Origin: Anaerotruncus sp. G3(2012)
Lineage (GTDB): Bacteria; Bacillota; Clostridia; Oscillospirales; Ruminococcaceae
Assembly (NCBI RefSeq): GCF_000403395.2
Contig: NZ_KE159657.1
Span: forward strand, 566,438-630,437
Direction: 5' to 3'
DNA: 64,000 nt
Shown: positions 1 to 9,214 of the stretch, piece by piece
How positions within the stretch are numbered: the stretch's first letter is position 1
Layout: each line of letters starts with the position of its first letter
The notes under the pieces: generated by a model
Databases searched by the model: none
Told to the model about the DNA's origin: nothing
Seen by the model: the letters and a program-made list of their open reading frames with translations, nothing else
Made by a program: the position numbers and the translations under genes

Positions 1-1617
1 GAGACGACCGAGAAGCTGACCAAGGAGGCCGACCGTCTCGCGCGTCTGCCGGGCAACTCGAACGAAGCAGGGGTGATCCGGGGGTATCTGGATACAGTGC
101 TTGACCTCCCCTGGAACAAGCGCACCACCGATAAAATCGACATCAAAAAGGCACAGGCGCTGCTCGACAAGGAGCACTACGGCCTGAAGAAGGTCAAGGA
201 GCGGATTCTGGAGCTGCTTTCGGTGCGCAAGCTCGCGCCCGACATCAAAGGGCAGATCATCTGCCTGGTGGGGCCGCCGGGAGTTGGCAAGACTTCGATT
301 GCCCGCTCGATCGCAAAGTCGATGGGGCGTAAATACGTGCGGATTTCGCTGGGCGGCGTGCGGGACGAAAGCGACGTACGCGGCCACCGCAAAACCTATA
401 TCGGCGCGATGCCCGGACGGATCATGGCTGCGATGAAGCTGGCGGGCAGTTCCAACCCGCTGATGCTGCTCGATGAGGTGGACAAACTGGGCAACGACTA
501 CCGGGGGGATCCGTCCGCGGCACTGCTCGAAGTGCTTGATTCGGAGCAGAACCATGCGTTCCGAGACCACTATATCGAGGTGCCGTTCGACCTTTCGGAT
601 GTGCTCTTTATCGCAACTGCCAACACACTGAGCACCATTCCCGGCCCGCTCCGCGACCGTATGGAGGTCATTGAGCTGACCAGCTACACCCGCGAAGAGA
701 AATTCCAGATTGCCAAACACCATCTGCTGCCCAAGCAGATGAAACGGCATGGGCTGACCGCATCCAAAGCCAGGGTCGCAGATGATGCGCTTTACGCCCT
801 GATCGACAACTATACCCGTGAAGCCGGGGTCCGCAGCCTCGAACGGGAGGTCGCGTCGCTGCTGCGCAAGTCGGCAAAGCAGATTGTCGCAGGCGAGTCC
901 AAAAAGGTGGTCATCACCGATGAAAATATCACCGATTACCTCGGCCCCCGTAAGATGCGCCCTGAGCAGATCCAGCCGTATGATGAAGTGGGCATGGTCA
1001 ATGGGCTGGCGTGGACTTCGGTGGGCGGAGAGATGCTACAGGTGGAAGTGGCGGTCCTTGATGGGAGCGGCAAGATCGAGCTGACTGGCTCGCTCGGAGA
1101 TGTGATGAAGGAGTCCGCGCGCGCCGCAGTCAGCTTTATCCGCGCCCACTGGGAAGCATACGGGATTGAACACGATTTTTATAAGACAAAGGATATCCAT
1201 ATCCATGTCCCGGAGGGGGCGGTCCCGAAAGACGGCCCTTCGGCGGGCGTGACCATCACCACTGCGCTGGTTTCCGCGCTCTCGGACACCCCGGTGCATC
1301 GGGATGTTGCGATGACAGGCGAGGTGACCCTCCGCGGACGGGTGTTGGCGATTGGCGGATTGAAAGAAAAGACGATGGCCGCCTACCGCGCCGGGATCAA
1401 AACAGTCGTGATCCCCAAGGAAAACGAGCCGGACCTCGCGGAGATCGACGAGGTGGTGCGGGAGCATCTGCGGTTTGTACCGGCCGAGCGGATTGATACC
1501 GTGATCGAGGCTGCGCTGGTGAAAAAGCCTGTGCCGAGGATCAGTGCACCCGCACTCGACGCGCTCGGGCAGAAGCAGGTGCCCGATCTCCCCGCGAACA
1601 CGCCGATCCCACAGTGA
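1..1617 (+). CDS. lon: ATP-dependent protease Lon, 3' part
   Basis: Cytosolic AAA+ serine protease that unfolds and degrades damaged and regulatory proteins. The reading frame is open from base 1, so the N-terminal substrate-binding domain lies outside the window; about 538 residues are visible. They contain Walker A GPPGVGKT, Walker [10 protein letters not shown], the sensor region and the complete C-terminal protease domain with the Ser-Lys dyad, the serine in KDGPSAG and the lysine in GGLKEK. The C-terminal tail is proline-rich. engB begins 9 bases after the stop, the lon-ysxC order known from Bacillus, so the two are probably cotranscribed. Identification is secure; only the start is missing. 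Confidence 0.97.
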   Translation, partial: ETTEKLTKEADRLARLPGNSNEAGVIRGYLDTVLDLPWNKRTTDKIDIKKAQALLDKEHYGLKKVKERILELLSVRKLAPDIKGQIICLVGPPGVGKTSIARSIAKSMGRKYVRISLGGVRDESDVRGHRKTYIGAMPGRIMAAMKLAGSSNPLMLLDEVDKLGNDYRGDPSAALLEVLDSEQNHAFRDHYIEVPFDLSDVLFIATANTLSTIPGPLRDRMEVIELTSYTREEKFQIAKHHLLPKQMKRHGLTASKARVADDALYALIDNYTREAGVRSLEREVASLLRKSAKQIVAGESKKVVITDENITDYLGPRKMRPEQIQPYDEVGMVNGLAWTSVGGEMLQVEVAVLDGSGKIELTGSLGDVMKESARAAVSFIRAHWEAYGIEHDFYKTKDIHIHVPEGAVPKDGPSAGVTITTALVSALSDTPVHRDVAMTGEVTLRGRVLAIGGLKEKTMAAYRAGIKTVVIPKENEPDLAEIDEVVREHLRFVPAERIDTVIEAALVKKPVPRISAPALDALGQKQVPDLPANTPIPQ

Positions 1618-1626
1618 GGAGGAAAG

Positions 1627-2232
1627 ATGAACTATCATAACGTGAAATTTGAGGCGAGCTATGGCACATCCGAGCAGCTTCCGGCGTCTGACCTGCCGGA
1701 AATCGCGTTTGCAGGCCGGTCGAACGTCGGGAAAAGCTCAATGATTAACAAGCTTTTCAACCGCAAACAGCTTGCGCGTGTTTCCTGCGTGCCGGGCAAG
1801 ACCGCAACGATTAACTTTTTCCATGTGGATGGGATTCGGTTTGTCGATCTGCCCGGTTACGGTTATGCAAAGGTCAGCAAGGGGGAAAAACGCCGCTGGG
1901 CGGAGCTGATCGAAGGCTACTTTGCACAGGACCGCAATCTGCAGCTGGTGTTCCAGCTGATTGATATGCGCCATCCGCCGACCGTGGACGACCTGATGAT
2001 GGTCAATTTCCTGATTGACCACGAATTCCCGTTTGTGGTGATCCTGACCAAGCGGGACAAACTCTCCCTCAAACAGCAGCAGGAGCGTCTGGACGCGCTG
2101 CGCTCCGAGCTGCCCTGTGCGGATCAGATCACGATGATCCCGTTTTCGTCTGAAAAAGGGGATGGGGTGGACGCGGTGAAAGAGATCATTGCCGAAATCG
2201 AGGCAGAATGCGCCGCAGATGCGGCAGAATAG
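1627..2232 (+). CDS. engB: Ribosome-biogenesis GTPase EngB/YsxC
   Basis: Small GTPase of the TrmE-Era-EngA-EngB-Septin class needed for assembly of the large ribosomal subunit in Bacillus and for division in E. coli. The 201 residues carry G1 GRSNVGKS, the G3 motif DLPGYG and G4 TKRD, in the usual order and spacing. The ATG follows GAGGAAAG at a normal distance. The length is typical for the family. It sits directly behind lon, as in many Firmicutes. Nothing unusual was seen. Confidence 0.95.
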   Translation: MNYHNVKFEASYGTSEQLPASDLPEIAFAGRSNVGKSSMINKLFNRKQLARVSCVPGKTATINFFHVDGIRFVDLPGYGYAKVSKGEKRRWAELIEGYFAQDRNLQLVFQLIDMRHPPTVDDLMMVNFLIDHEFPFVVILTKRDKLSLKQQQERLDALRSELPCADQITMIPFSSEKGDGVDAVKEIIAEIEAECAADAAE

Positions 2233-2284
2233 GGGTCAACTAGAAACGCAGGCGGGTCCTGCGCGCGAAAAGGATGATTAGACA

Positions 2285-3586
2285 ATGTTTGTTTCCGACT
2301 GTTTGGGGCTGAACGCGCTTGGGCATCTGACGATCGGCGGGCGGGATACCGTCGAGCTGGCGCAGACCTATGGAACCCCGCTTTATGTGATGGATGAAGA
2401 TGAGATCCGGCGCGCCTGCGCGAGCTACCGCGAGTCGATCAACAAGTATTATGGCGGGCGCGGGCTTGTGACCTATGCGAGCAAGGCGTTCTGCTGTAAG
2501 GCGGCCTGCAAGATCGCGATGGAAGAGGGGCTGGGGCTGGATGTCGTCTCGATCGGGGAGCTGTATACCGCCCAGAGCGTCGGTTTCCCGCCCGAACGTA
2601 TCTTTTTCCACGGCAACAACAAAACGGTACAGGAGCTGCTTGCTGCACTGGAGTACGGGGTCGGGCAGATCGTGGTTGACAACCTGTCCGAACTGGAACT
2701 GCTCAACCAGCTTGCAATCAGCCACAACCAGAAAGCGAGCATCCTCTTCCGGATCAAGCCGGGGGTGGATGCGCATACCCATGCCTTTATCCGCACCGGA
2801 CAGATTGACAGCAAGTTCGGGTTTGCGTTAGAGACGGGTGAAGCGCTTGGGGCGGTCCGGATGGCGGCAGGGATGGAAGGGATCGAACTGAAGGGCCTGC
2901 ACTGCCATATCGGGTCACAGATCTTTGACATCGAGCCGTTCGAGCACGCTGCCGAAGTGATGCTCGGATTCATCGCCGAGATCAGGGAAAAAACTGGCCT
3001 GGCACTTAAGATTCTCGATCTGGGCGGCGGTTTTGGGATCAAATATCTGCCCGAGCATGACCCGGTGCAATATGACCGCTATATGATGCAGGTTTCCGAG
3101 ACGGTCAAAAAATCCTGTGCGGCGCTGGGGATCAACACCCCCTATATCGTGATTGAGCCGGGCCGTTCGATCGTCGGGCCTGCCGGGGTCACCCTTTATA
3201 CCGTCGGGTCGGTCAAGGAGATCCCCGGCGTCCGCACCTATGTGGCGGTCGATGGCGGGATGTGCGACAACCCGCGCTATATCCTCTACCAGTCCGAATA
3301 TGAAGCGATGGTCGCGAACAAGGCGTCCCAGCCCCGTCTGCGTACGGTTACGATCGCTGGAAAATGTTGCGAGAGCGGAGACCTGATCGGAGAAAGGATG
3401 CCGCTTCAGGAGGTGCAGGCGGGAGACATCATTGCGGTGCTCTCCACCGGTGCGTATAACTACTCGATGGCCTCCAATTATAACCGTATCCCAAAACCTG
3501 CGGTTGTCATGCTCCGGGATGGGAAAGATCGGGTGGTGGTCAGGCGGGAGACGCTCGACGATATCATCCGCAATGATCTGCTGTAA
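2285..3586 (+). CDS. lysA: Diaminopimelate decarboxylase
   Basis: PLP enzyme that converts meso-diaminopimelate to L-lysine and CO2, the last step of lysine synthesis. The 433 residues fit the fold-III decarboxylase family: the PLP lysine lies in the YASKAF segment near the N-terminus, a glycine-rich phosphate-binding stretch is at LDLGGGFG, and the C-terminal CESGD motif supplies the active-site Cys and Asp contributed across the dimer. The ATG lies about 8 bases after AAAAGGA. No lysine riboswitch fits in the 52 bases separating it from engB, so it is probably read from the lon-engB transcript. A hairpin terminator follows. Confidence 0.95.
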   Translation: MFVSDCLGLNALGHLTIGGRDTVELAQTYGTPLYVMDEDEIRRACASYRESINKYYGGRGLVTYASKAFCCKAACKIAMEEGLGLDVVSIGELYTAQSVGFPPERIFFHGNNKTVQELLAALEYGVGQIVVDNLSELELLNQLAISHNQKASILFRIKPGVDAHTHAFIRTGQIDSKFGFALETGEALGAVRMAAGMEGIELKGLHCHIGSQIFDIEPFEHAAEVMLGFIAEIREKTGLALKILDLGGGFGIKYLPEHDPVQYDRYMMQVSETVKKSCAALGINTPYIVIEPGRSIVGPAGVTLYTVGSVKEIPGVRTYVAVDGGMCDNPRYILYQSEYEAMVANKASQPRLRTVTIAGKCCESGDLIGERMPLQEVQAGDIIAVLSTGAYNYSMASNYNRIPKPAVVMLRDGKDRVVVRRETLDDIIRNDLL

Positions 3587-3661
3587 GCGGTGCTTCAGAT
3601 TCTATAGCAATCCAGCGCACGGCTTAAACTGTCAGCTATTCTGATAATAGAAAAGCGGATG

Positions 3662-3693
3662 CCGCCTGCCCCAGGCTGGGACGGGCGGTTTTT
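3662..3693 (+). terminator. Intrinsic terminator after lysA
   Basis: A GC-rich hairpin pairs CCGCC (3662-3666) with GGGCGG (3683-3688), with inner CCCA/TGGG pairing, and is followed by five T residues. It would end the lon-engB-lysA transcript. Confidence 0.6.
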
Positions 3694-3714
3694 GATGGAA
3701 AAGAGGGATGAAAG

Positions 3715-4152
3715 ATGGAGCATACATTTTTGTTGCAGAGTGGGGTTTGGATCGCCAGCGGCAGCTATTACGATGAAGAGGAAAACCGGTTCCCGTTTAC
3801 CGGGGAGAGTCGGATTTCCCGGGAAAACGGGGACTGGACGATTGGCGGCCATCTTGAAGTGGGCTTCCCACAGCCGGTACGGTTTTACAACAACTATCAG
3901 ATTCCCGCCGGACAGACCCCGCCGGTGATCGGATGGGAGTCGCACAATCCATCGCTTGGACGATTCACCGGTCGGTTCCTCTTCGTGGAGGATACGATTT
4001 TCTCCGAAAATGGCTCGGATGATGGGCATTCTCGCAGCCTTGAGACGATGGTTCGGGTCAGTGCGTACACTTACCAGGTTAGAGGCGTCCTTTTTTTAGG
4101 TGGACAGAAGGCGTCTTCGTGGGCGGGCACCCTGACTCAACAAAATCGCTAA
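3715..4152 (+). CDS. Hypothetical protein, 145 aa
   Basis: I do not recognise this family. The 145-residue product starts at an ATG 6 bases after AAGAGGGA. It has no signal peptide or membrane segment. It is rich in Gly, Phe, Trp and Tyr and alternates short hydrophobic and polar stretches, which suggests a small beta-rich domain. Motifs worth noting are the N-terminal LLQSGVWIASG, a central GWESHNPSLGRFTG and a C-terminal TYQVRGVLFL. It stands alone between the lysA terminator and the promoter of the next gene. A lipocalin-like or small-molecule-binding beta barrel is a guess only. Confidence 0.7.
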   Translation: MEHTFLLQSGVWIASGSYYDEEENRFPFTGESRISRENGDWTIGGHLEVGFPQPVRFYNNYQIPAGQTPPVIGWESHNPSLGRFTGRFLFVEDTIFSENGSDDGHSRSLETMVRVSAYTYQVRGVLFLGGQKASSWAGTLTQQNR

Positions 4153-4179
4153 AAATTTCACATTGATGTAGAAAAACTC

Positions 4180-4208
4180 TTTACTTTCACACTCTAAAAT
4201 GATAAAAT
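4180..4208 (+). promoter_or_regulatory. Sigma-A-type promoter for the 4246 gene
   Basis: TTTACT at 4180 and TAAAAT at 4203 are separated by 17 bases in an AT-rich stretch directly upstream of the YerC-family gene. The -35 match is moderate. Confidence 0.4.
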
Positions 4209-4245
4209 AAAAGAAGTCTGTACTTTTATTTTTAGGGGGATCCTC

Positions 4246-4533
4246 GTGAATACTAAGCTAAAGGATGTAAATGTGGAATACCTGTTCAAGGCAGTTCTGG
4301 CCTTAAAGACGATGGATGAATGCTACCATTTTTTTGAAGACCTCTGCACAGTCCAGGAACTGAAAGCTCTTTCGCAACGGCTGGAGGTGGCCCGGATGCT
4401 CAATGAAGGACGGGTTTACAGCGATATTGTCGCCAAAACCGGCGCATCCACAGCCACGATCAGCCGGGTAAACCGTTCGCTCAACTATGGCAGCGACGGT
4501 TATCAGGTGGTGTTCGAACGGGTGCGCAACTGA
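4246..4533 (+). CDS. YerC/YecD family TrpR-like DNA-binding protein
   Basis: A 95-residue protein with the TrpR/DnaA-like helix-turn-helix of the YerC/YecD family. The N-terminal helices (DVNVEYLFKAV, CYHFFEDLCT) precede the HTH segment around residues 45-80 (ELKALSQRLEVARML, then YSDIVAKTGASTATISRV). This resembles Trp repressor, but the physiological ligand of the Firmicutes family is not established. The start is a GTG 5 bases after AGGGGGATC. It has its own promoter and overlaps the following methyltransferase start by one base (TGATG), so the two are translationally coupled. Confidence 0.85.
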   Translation: MNTKLKDVNVEYLFKAVLALKTMDECYHFFEDLCTVQELKALSQRLEVARMLNEGRVYSDIVAKTGASTATISRVNRSLNYGSDGYQVVFERVRN

Positions 4534-5282
4534 TGGCCTATGGAAGTGCATTTGCCGCGTGGTACGATCTGCTGACAGGGGAGATCGACTATCCGGCGCG
4601 CGCGGGGTATTTCGACCAGATGATCCGGACATGGATACCGGTCACCGCACAGACCATCCTGCTCGACCTTGCCTGCGGAACCGGGAGCCTGTCGGTTGCG
4701 TTTTCCGAGCTGGGATACGATGTGATCGGTGTGGACGCAAGCGCCGAGATGCTTTCGGAGGCAGCTGCCAAAAACAGCGGGGACCGTCCGGTTCTGTTCC
4801 TCTGCCAGCCGTTTGACCGGCTCGACCTGTACGGGACGGTCGACGCTGCGGTTTGCGCGCTCGACTCGATCAACCATATTGATGATCCAGATACCGTCCG
4901 GAAGGCGTTTGAGCGGGTTTCGCTCTTCACGGTTCCGGGCGGGCTGTTTGTGTTCGACGTGAACACCGAGTACAAGCATCGGGAAATCCTGGCGGACAAC
5001 ACCTTTGTCTATGACTTTGACGAGGTATACTGTGTCTGGCAGAATACGACCAGTCAGGACCTGCGTACGGAGATCTCGATCGACCTGTTCGAGCGGGATG
5101 GGGACGCTTATTTCCGGGAAGAAGAGCATTTTTTTGAACGGGCCTATTCCCATGACCAGCTTTGCGGCTGGCTGGAAGAGGCGGGATATGAGCTGCTCGG
5201 GGTGTATGCCGGGGATACGTTCGACCCTGTGCAGGAGGATACCCAGCGGGCGGTTTATCTTGCCCGCAAACGAGAAAGATAA
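4533..5282 (+). CDS. Class I SAM-dependent methyltransferase
   Basis: The 249 residues contain SAM motif I LDLACGTGSL near residue 46, followed by the acidic motif II (VIGVDAS) and a motif IV-like AVCALDSINH. This is the fold of small-molecule methyltransferases of the methyltransferase 25/11 group; the substrate cannot be read from sequence. Its start overlaps the stop of the YerC-like gene, and hslO follows after 16 bases, so it probably belongs to a three-gene transcript. No membrane segment is present. Confidence 0.85.
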   Translation: MAYGSAFAAWYDLLTGEIDYPARAGYFDQMIRTWIPVTAQTILLDLACGTGSLSVAFSELGYDVIGVDASAEMLSEAAAKNSGDRPVLFLCQPFDRLDLYGTVDAAVCALDSINHIDDPDTVRKAFERVSLFTVPGGLFVFDVNTEYKHREILADNTFVYDFDEVYCVWQNTTSQDLRTEISIDLFERDGDAYFREEEHFFERAYSHDQLCGWLEEAGYELLGVYAGDTFDPVQEDTQRAVYLARKRER

Positions 5283-5298
5283 GGATTTGAGAAATGTT

Positions 5299-6168
5299 AT
5301 GGGAAAACTGATAAGAGCAATCGCTGCTGACGGGAGTTGTGTCTGCACCGCGGTGGATTCGACCGATGTGGTCGCGGAGATGGAACGGATCCATCAACCA
5401 TCCGCAACCGTCACCGCTGCGTTGGGGCGGTTGATTACCGCGGCTTCGATCATGGGGAGCCAGCTGAAAAATGATACCGACAGCGTTACCGTCCGTCTGG
5501 CGGGGGATGGGCCTGCCGGTTCGCTGATCGCAGTTTCGGACAGCCATGGTAATCCGCGCGGCTATGTTGCCAACCCGATTGTTGAAATTCCGCTCAACCA
5601 GTATGGGAAACTGGATGTCGCGGGTGCGGTTGGCAGGCAGGGCACGCTGACAGTAATCAAGGATGTGGGGCTTCCCGAGCCGGCGACCGGTTCGGTGCCG
5701 ATTATTTCGGGCGAGATTGCCGAGGATGTCACCAGCTATTATGCGGTCAGCGAGCAGACGCCGGCTGTGTGCGCACTGGGGGTGCTGGTCAACCCGGACT
5801 TGAGCGTCAGGGCGGCGGGCGGCTACCTGATCCAGCTCCTTCCGGGCGCGGGGGAGGATGTGATCCAGAAGCTTGAACAATCCCTGGAGAAGGTCAGGCC
5901 GGTCACCGAGATGATTCAAAGCGGCATGACGCCGGCTGAAATCGTCCACACAGTGCTGGACGGATTCAGCCCTGACCTGTTGGAGGAAACGGAAATCAGC
6001 TACCGGTGCAGCTGCTCGCGCCAGCGGGTGGAGCGTGCACTGGTCAGCATCGGGAGGGAAGAGCTGCAAAGCATGATCGATGAGCAGGAGACAACCGAAG
6101 TCGGCTGCCATTTTTGCAGCAAAAAGTACCTGTTTACCCGTGACGATCTGCGCAGGCTGATTCGGTAG
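5299..6168 (+). CDS. hslO: Redox-regulated chaperone Hsp33
   Basis: Cytosolic holdase that is switched on when oxidation releases zinc from four cysteines. The C-terminus has the family signature CSC (C-x-C) followed by CHFC (C-x2-C), all four ligands present; the N-terminal core includes ITAASIMGSQLKND. I start the protein at the ATG giving MGKLIRAI (289 residues, usual length), although the frame is open far upstream inside the methyltransferase gene. The Shine-Dalgarno is weak (AAGG 14 bases upstream), and a TTG at 5287 is a less likely alternative. It is the last gene before a strong terminator. Confidence 0.95.
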   Translation: MGKLIRAIAADGSCVCTAVDSTDVVAEMERIHQPSATVTAALGRLITAASIMGSQLKNDTDSVTVRLAGDGPAGSLIAVSDSHGNPRGYVANPIVEIPLNQYGKLDVAGAVGRQGTLTVIKDVGLPEPATGSVPIISGEIAEDVTSYYAVSEQTPAVCALGVLVNPDLSVRAAGGYLIQLLPGAGEDVIQKLEQSLEKVRPVTEMIQSGMTPAEIVHTVLDGFSPDLLEETEISYRCSCSRQRVERALVSIGREELQSMIDEQETTEVGCHFCSKKYLFTRDDLRRLIR

Positions 6169-6206
6169 GTTCTCTGAAAATGCAATCTGACATTTGATTT
6201 CCTGCA

Positions 6207-6251
6207 AGAAAGAAGCCGCGCAGATTCCAAGAATCTGCGCGGCTTCTTTCT
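6207..6251. terminator. Bidirectional terminator between hslO and nth
   Basis: An almost perfect inverted repeat, AAGAAAGAAGCCGCGCAGATTC against its complement, with a 2-3 base loop and A-tract/T-tract flanks. It suits hslO (+) and lies about 100 bases past the end of nth (-). Confidence 0.8.
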
Positions 6252-6353
6252 CTGCGGAGGCTTTTCCTCCTGCTCCAACGCCTACTTTTGCCCGGAAAAA
6301 CAGGATGCGGCGTTCCGACCGCAGCAAGGGCTGGCGAAACTTTTTATTGTTTT

Positions 6354-7004
6354 TTAAGCGCTCCCCGGATGATAGGTCTCCTGATAATGTTTGCAGCAGA
6401 CGTTCAGAACACACCGGTCGCACTGCGGACGCCTCGCAACGCAGACTGCCCGCCCATGCAGCACCAAACGGTGGCAGAAATCATTGGATTCCTCAGGCGG
6501 GAGCAAGGGCCGCAGCTGGTTTTCAACCTTGACCGGGTCTTTGCCTTCCGAAAGCCCCAACAGGTTGGTTAGGCGGATGCAGTGGGTATCGACGACGATC
6601 GCCGGTTTGTGAAAAATATCCCCCATCATCAGGTTGGCGGTTTTGCGTCCGATGCCGGGGAGCTTGACCAGTTCTTCCAGAGAATCCGGGACCTCCCCGC
6701 CATACTGCTCCATTATCATCCGGCACATTGCAATGATGTCTTTGGCCTTGGTTTTATACAACCCACAGGATTTGATGCATTCTTCAACATCGGTAAGGTC
6801 GGCCTCGGCAAACGCCTGAACCGAAGGATATCTGGCATACAGATCCTTGCACACAATGTTAACCCGCACATCGGTGCATTGCGCGGCGAGACGGGTGGCA
6901 ATCAGCAGCTCATGGGGGCGGGTATAGGTGAGCGAACAGATCGCATCCGGATATTCCTGCTTGAGCAGTTCAACCGCCATCTGCGCGGTTTCTTTTTTTG
7001 TCAT
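6354..7004 (-). CDS. nth: Endonuclease III (DNA glycosylase/AP lyase)
   Basis: Base-excision repair enzyme removing oxidised pyrimidines and cleaving abasic sites. The 216 residues have the helix-hairpin-helix LPGIGRKTAN with the catalytic lysine, the catalytic aspartate in VVDTHCIRL, and a C-terminal iron-sulfur cluster motif C-x6-C-x2-C-x5-C. The start is the ATG at 7004, preceded by AGGAGGGG; the frame is open further upstream, but the extra residues are not Nth-like. It is monocistronic and has a good promoter at 7026-7054. Confidence 0.95.
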   Translation of the reverse strand: MTKKETAQMAVELLKQEYPDAICSLTYTRPHELLIATRLAAQCTDVRVNIVCKDLYARYPSVQAFAEADLTDVEECIKSCGLYKTKAKDIIAMCRMIMEQYGGEVPDSLEELVKLPGIGRKTANLMMGDIFHKPAIVVDTHCIRLTNLLGLSEGKDPVKVENQLRPLLPPEESNDFCHRLVLHGRAVCVARRPQCDRCVLNVCCKHYQETYHPGSA

Positions 7005-7025
7005 TGGGAACCCCTCCTCGCCTAT

Positions 7026-7054
7026 ATGATACCATCCGAAATGTCCGGCGTCAA
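7026..7054 (-). promoter_or_regulatory. Promoter of nth
   Basis: On the minus strand TTGACG and TATCAT are separated by exactly 17 bases, with the -10 about 22 bases before the nth start codon. The transcript leader is therefore short. Confidence 0.6.
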
Positions 7055-7125
7055 ATCTGGAAGCATATTTTGGAGAAATTCGCCCTATACTTTGAAGAAA
7101 CTGTTTTTGGGAAAGGGGAAACAAG

Positions 7126-7599
7126 ATGACTGCACAGATTCGGGCAAAACCGCTGATCGCTTCCATTGCACTTGCTATGGGAGGCGGGTTTCTAAGCAAC
7201 CGGCTTTCAGGGGATGTCAAGGGAATCTATCAGACACTGAACCTGCCATGGTTTGCGCCGCCCGACTGGGTGTTTGCCGTTGTCTGGCCGGTGCTTTATC
7301 TGCTGATTGCAGCTGCATATTATCTGGTGATGGAGTCCCCAAAAGGGGAAGCCCGTACCCAGGCGATGACCTTTTATCTGGTACAGCTTTTTCTGAATTT
7401 TTTATGGAGTCCGCTTTTCTTCCGCTGGGGCGCGTATGCCTGGGCGTTTCGGCTGCTTTGCACTATCTTTCTGCTTGCATTGGCAACCATAATTTGCTTC
7501 GCACTGATTGACCGCCGCACCCTCTGGCTAATGACGCCTTATCTGGTCTGGCTGGTCTTTGCCATGCTGCTGAATAAATCTATTGCAGTATTGAATTAG
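7126..7599 (+). CDS. TspO/MBR family membrane protein
   Basis: Tryptophan-rich sensory protein/peripheral benzodiazepine receptor homologue, a five-helix membrane protein that binds porphyrins and related ligands. The 157 residues show five hydrophobic segments, the early NLPWFAPPDWVFAVVWPVLY stretch typical of the family, and the LFLNFLWSPLFF helix. The length agrees with bacterial TspO. The start follows AAAGGGGAAACAAG. It is divergent from nth. Its role in an anaerobe is unclear; no tetrapyrrole gene is nearby. Confidence 0.9.
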   Translation: MTAQIRAKPLIASIALAMGGGFLSNRLSGDVKGIYQTLNLPWFAPPDWVFAVVWPVLYLLIAAAYYLVMESPKGEARTQAMTFYLVQLFLNFLWSPLFFRWGAYAWAFRLLCTIFLLALATIICFALIDRRTLWLMTPYLVWLVFAMLLNKSIAVLN

Positions 7600-7619
7600 C
7601 TGGAACAGTATGCTATAAT
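7591..7619 (+). promoter_or_regulatory. Promoter of the AI-2E family gene
   Basis: TTGAAT at 7591, 17 bases, then TATAAT at 7614 preceded by TGC (extended -10 type). It overlaps the last codons of the TspO-like gene and gives a leader of about 145 bases, in which I see no recognised regulatory element. Confidence 0.6.
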
Positions 7620-7771
7620 ATGTGAAAAGTATAACACAGTTAGCCCACCCTTATGGCAAAAGGATATAATCGTGGGGCATTTTTGCCGACAGCAGACGGG
7701 TTGGATCTGCCGGTTGGTTCGGATTTCCCTACAGGACAAAATGACAGAAATGGAAGCGTGAAATTTTTTAT

Positions 7772-9079
7772 ATGAAGTTTGAATTTAACAAGCGTTATAA
7801 CACCATTGCGCTATATGCGTTTTTGGTGTTGGCAGCAGCGGCACTGTTTAGCGGTTTTCTGGGGAATCTCAAATATTTTGAGCGGCAAATTGAACTGGTT
7901 GTCGGGCTGCTCACGCCGTTTATCTATGGGTTTGCGATCGCCTATCTGCTCAACCCGGTGCTGAAGTTTTTTGAGCATGATTGCCTTGACCGCCTGCTGG
8001 GAGACCGGATCAACGACCGACCAAAACGTGGATTGAGTATCCTGCTGACCTATCTGTTTGCCGCAGGGCTGATTGCCGCGTTTGGTGGGATCGTGATGCC
8101 GCAGCTCGTCCTGAGTTTGACGCGTCTGATCAATCGGCTGACAGTTTATGTAAACACAGCGGACACCTGGATGCCGGTTCTGCTTTCCTATTTTCCTGAA
8201 ATTGACCTGCCGACAACCCTTTCGACCTATATTGGACAGTATGCGGACACGATCGCGCAGACCACGCTGGATACCCTGAAGAAGCTGGTACCGTGGGTGG
8301 TGACCTTCTCGACCAACTTCGCATCCGGATTGTTGCAGGTCATTGTCGGGGTGATCGTTTCGATCTACATGTTGAGCGACAAGGAGAGGTTCTGCGCGGG
8401 AATCAAAAAGATTCTCTATGCGTTCCTGCCGAATAAAAATGCTGACTGGCTGCTGGAGTTGAGCAGCGATGCAAACCGTATTTTTGGTGGGTTTATCAGC
8501 GGCAAACTGCTCGATTCTCTCATCATCGGCATCCTCTGTTTTATCTGTATGACCCTCATGAATATGCCAAATACCATGCTGGTTTCGGTGATTGTGGGCG
8601 TCACCAACGTGATCCCATATTTTGGCCCGTTCATTGGTGCGATCCCTTCGTTTTTTATCATTCTGATTGATCATCCGATCAAATCCCTTTGGTTTATTGT
8701 ATTCATCTTTCTGTTGCAGCAGTTTGACGGCAACATCCTCGGCCCCAAGATTCTGGGCGATTCAACCGGGCTTTCCGCCTTTTGGGTGGTCTTCTCCATT
8801 ATGCTGTTTGGCGGGCTTTACGGCTTTTTGGGGATGTTCTTCGGTGTGCCAGTCTGGTCGGTTATCCTGATGCTGATACGCAAGCTGATTGACTCCCGCC
8901 TGTATCTGCGGAGCATGCCGGTCGAGCTGGACAGCTACTGTTCCCCGGAAGCCCCGCTGCCGCGAGATCCATCGGGGAAGAGTGCCTCGAAGGAGAAAAA
9001 ATTCCATGTCGGCCGCCGGGCGCACACAGTCCAGCCGATCGGAAAAAAGAAGCCTTCGGAGGAGGAAGAGGAAGAATAG
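7772..9079 (+). CDS. AI-2E family (UPF0118) membrane transporter
   Basis: A 435-residue integral membrane protein with about eight hydrophobic segments. Features typical of the family are the paired N-terminal helices, a central amphipathic soluble region (residues about 110-200), and the conserved C-terminal half with VGVTNVIPYFGPFIGAIPS and QQFDGNILGPKILG. The family includes TqsA (AI-2 export) and Na+/H+ antiporters, so the substrate is open. The C-terminus is a long charged cytoplasmic tail ending in poly-glutamate. The Shine-Dalgarno is weak. It stands alone between its own promoter and a terminator. Confidence 0.88.
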   Translation: MKFEFNKRYNTIALYAFLVLAAAALFSGFLGNLKYFERQIELVVGLLTPFIYGFAIAYLLNPVLKFFEHDCLDRLLGDRINDRPKRGLSILLTYLFAAGLIAAFGGIVMPQLVLSLTRLINRLTVYVNTADTWMPVLLSYFPEIDLPTTLSTYIGQYADTIAQTTLDTLKKLVPWVVTFSTNFASGLLQVIVGVIVSIYMLSDKERFCAGIKKILYAFLPNKNADWLLELSSDANRIFGGFISGKLLDSLIIGILCFICMTLMNMPNTMLVSVIVGVTNVIPYFGPFIGAIPSFFIILIDHPIKSLWFIVFIFLLQQFDGNILGPKILGDSTGLSAFWVVFSIMLFGGLYGFLGMFFGVPVWSVILMLIRKLIDSRLYLRSMPVELDSYCSPEAPLPRDPSGKSASKEKKFHVGRRAHTVQPIGKKKPSEEEEEE

Positions 9080-9082
9080 GAG

Positions 9083-9117
9083 CAAAAGGGGTGCAAAGGG
9101 TTTTTGCATCCCTTTTT
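9083..9117 (+). terminator. Terminator after the AI-2E family gene
   Basis: AAAAGGGGTGCAAA (9083-9096) pairs with TTTTGCATCCCTTTT, with a GGG loop and a terminal run of T residues. Confidence 0.75.
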
Positions 9118-9149
9118 TAAAAATCCTGCAAAATTTTGAGACAGTATAG

Positions 9150-9178
9150 TTGACGGAACCGAAAAGGCGGATTATAAT
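9150..9178 (+). promoter_or_regulatory. Promoter of the HPr-enzyme I operon
   Basis: TTGACG at 9150, a 17-base spacer and a perfect TATAAT at 9173; the HPr start codon lies 37 bases after the -10. Confidence 0.7.
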
Positions 9179-9214
9179 GGGAACAAATAGTAAGGCCATG
9201 CAGAGGAACTTTCA

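Noticed and set aside
2233..2284. Possible lysine riboswitch before lysA
   Set aside because: The gap is only 52 bases, far too short for the L-box aptamer.
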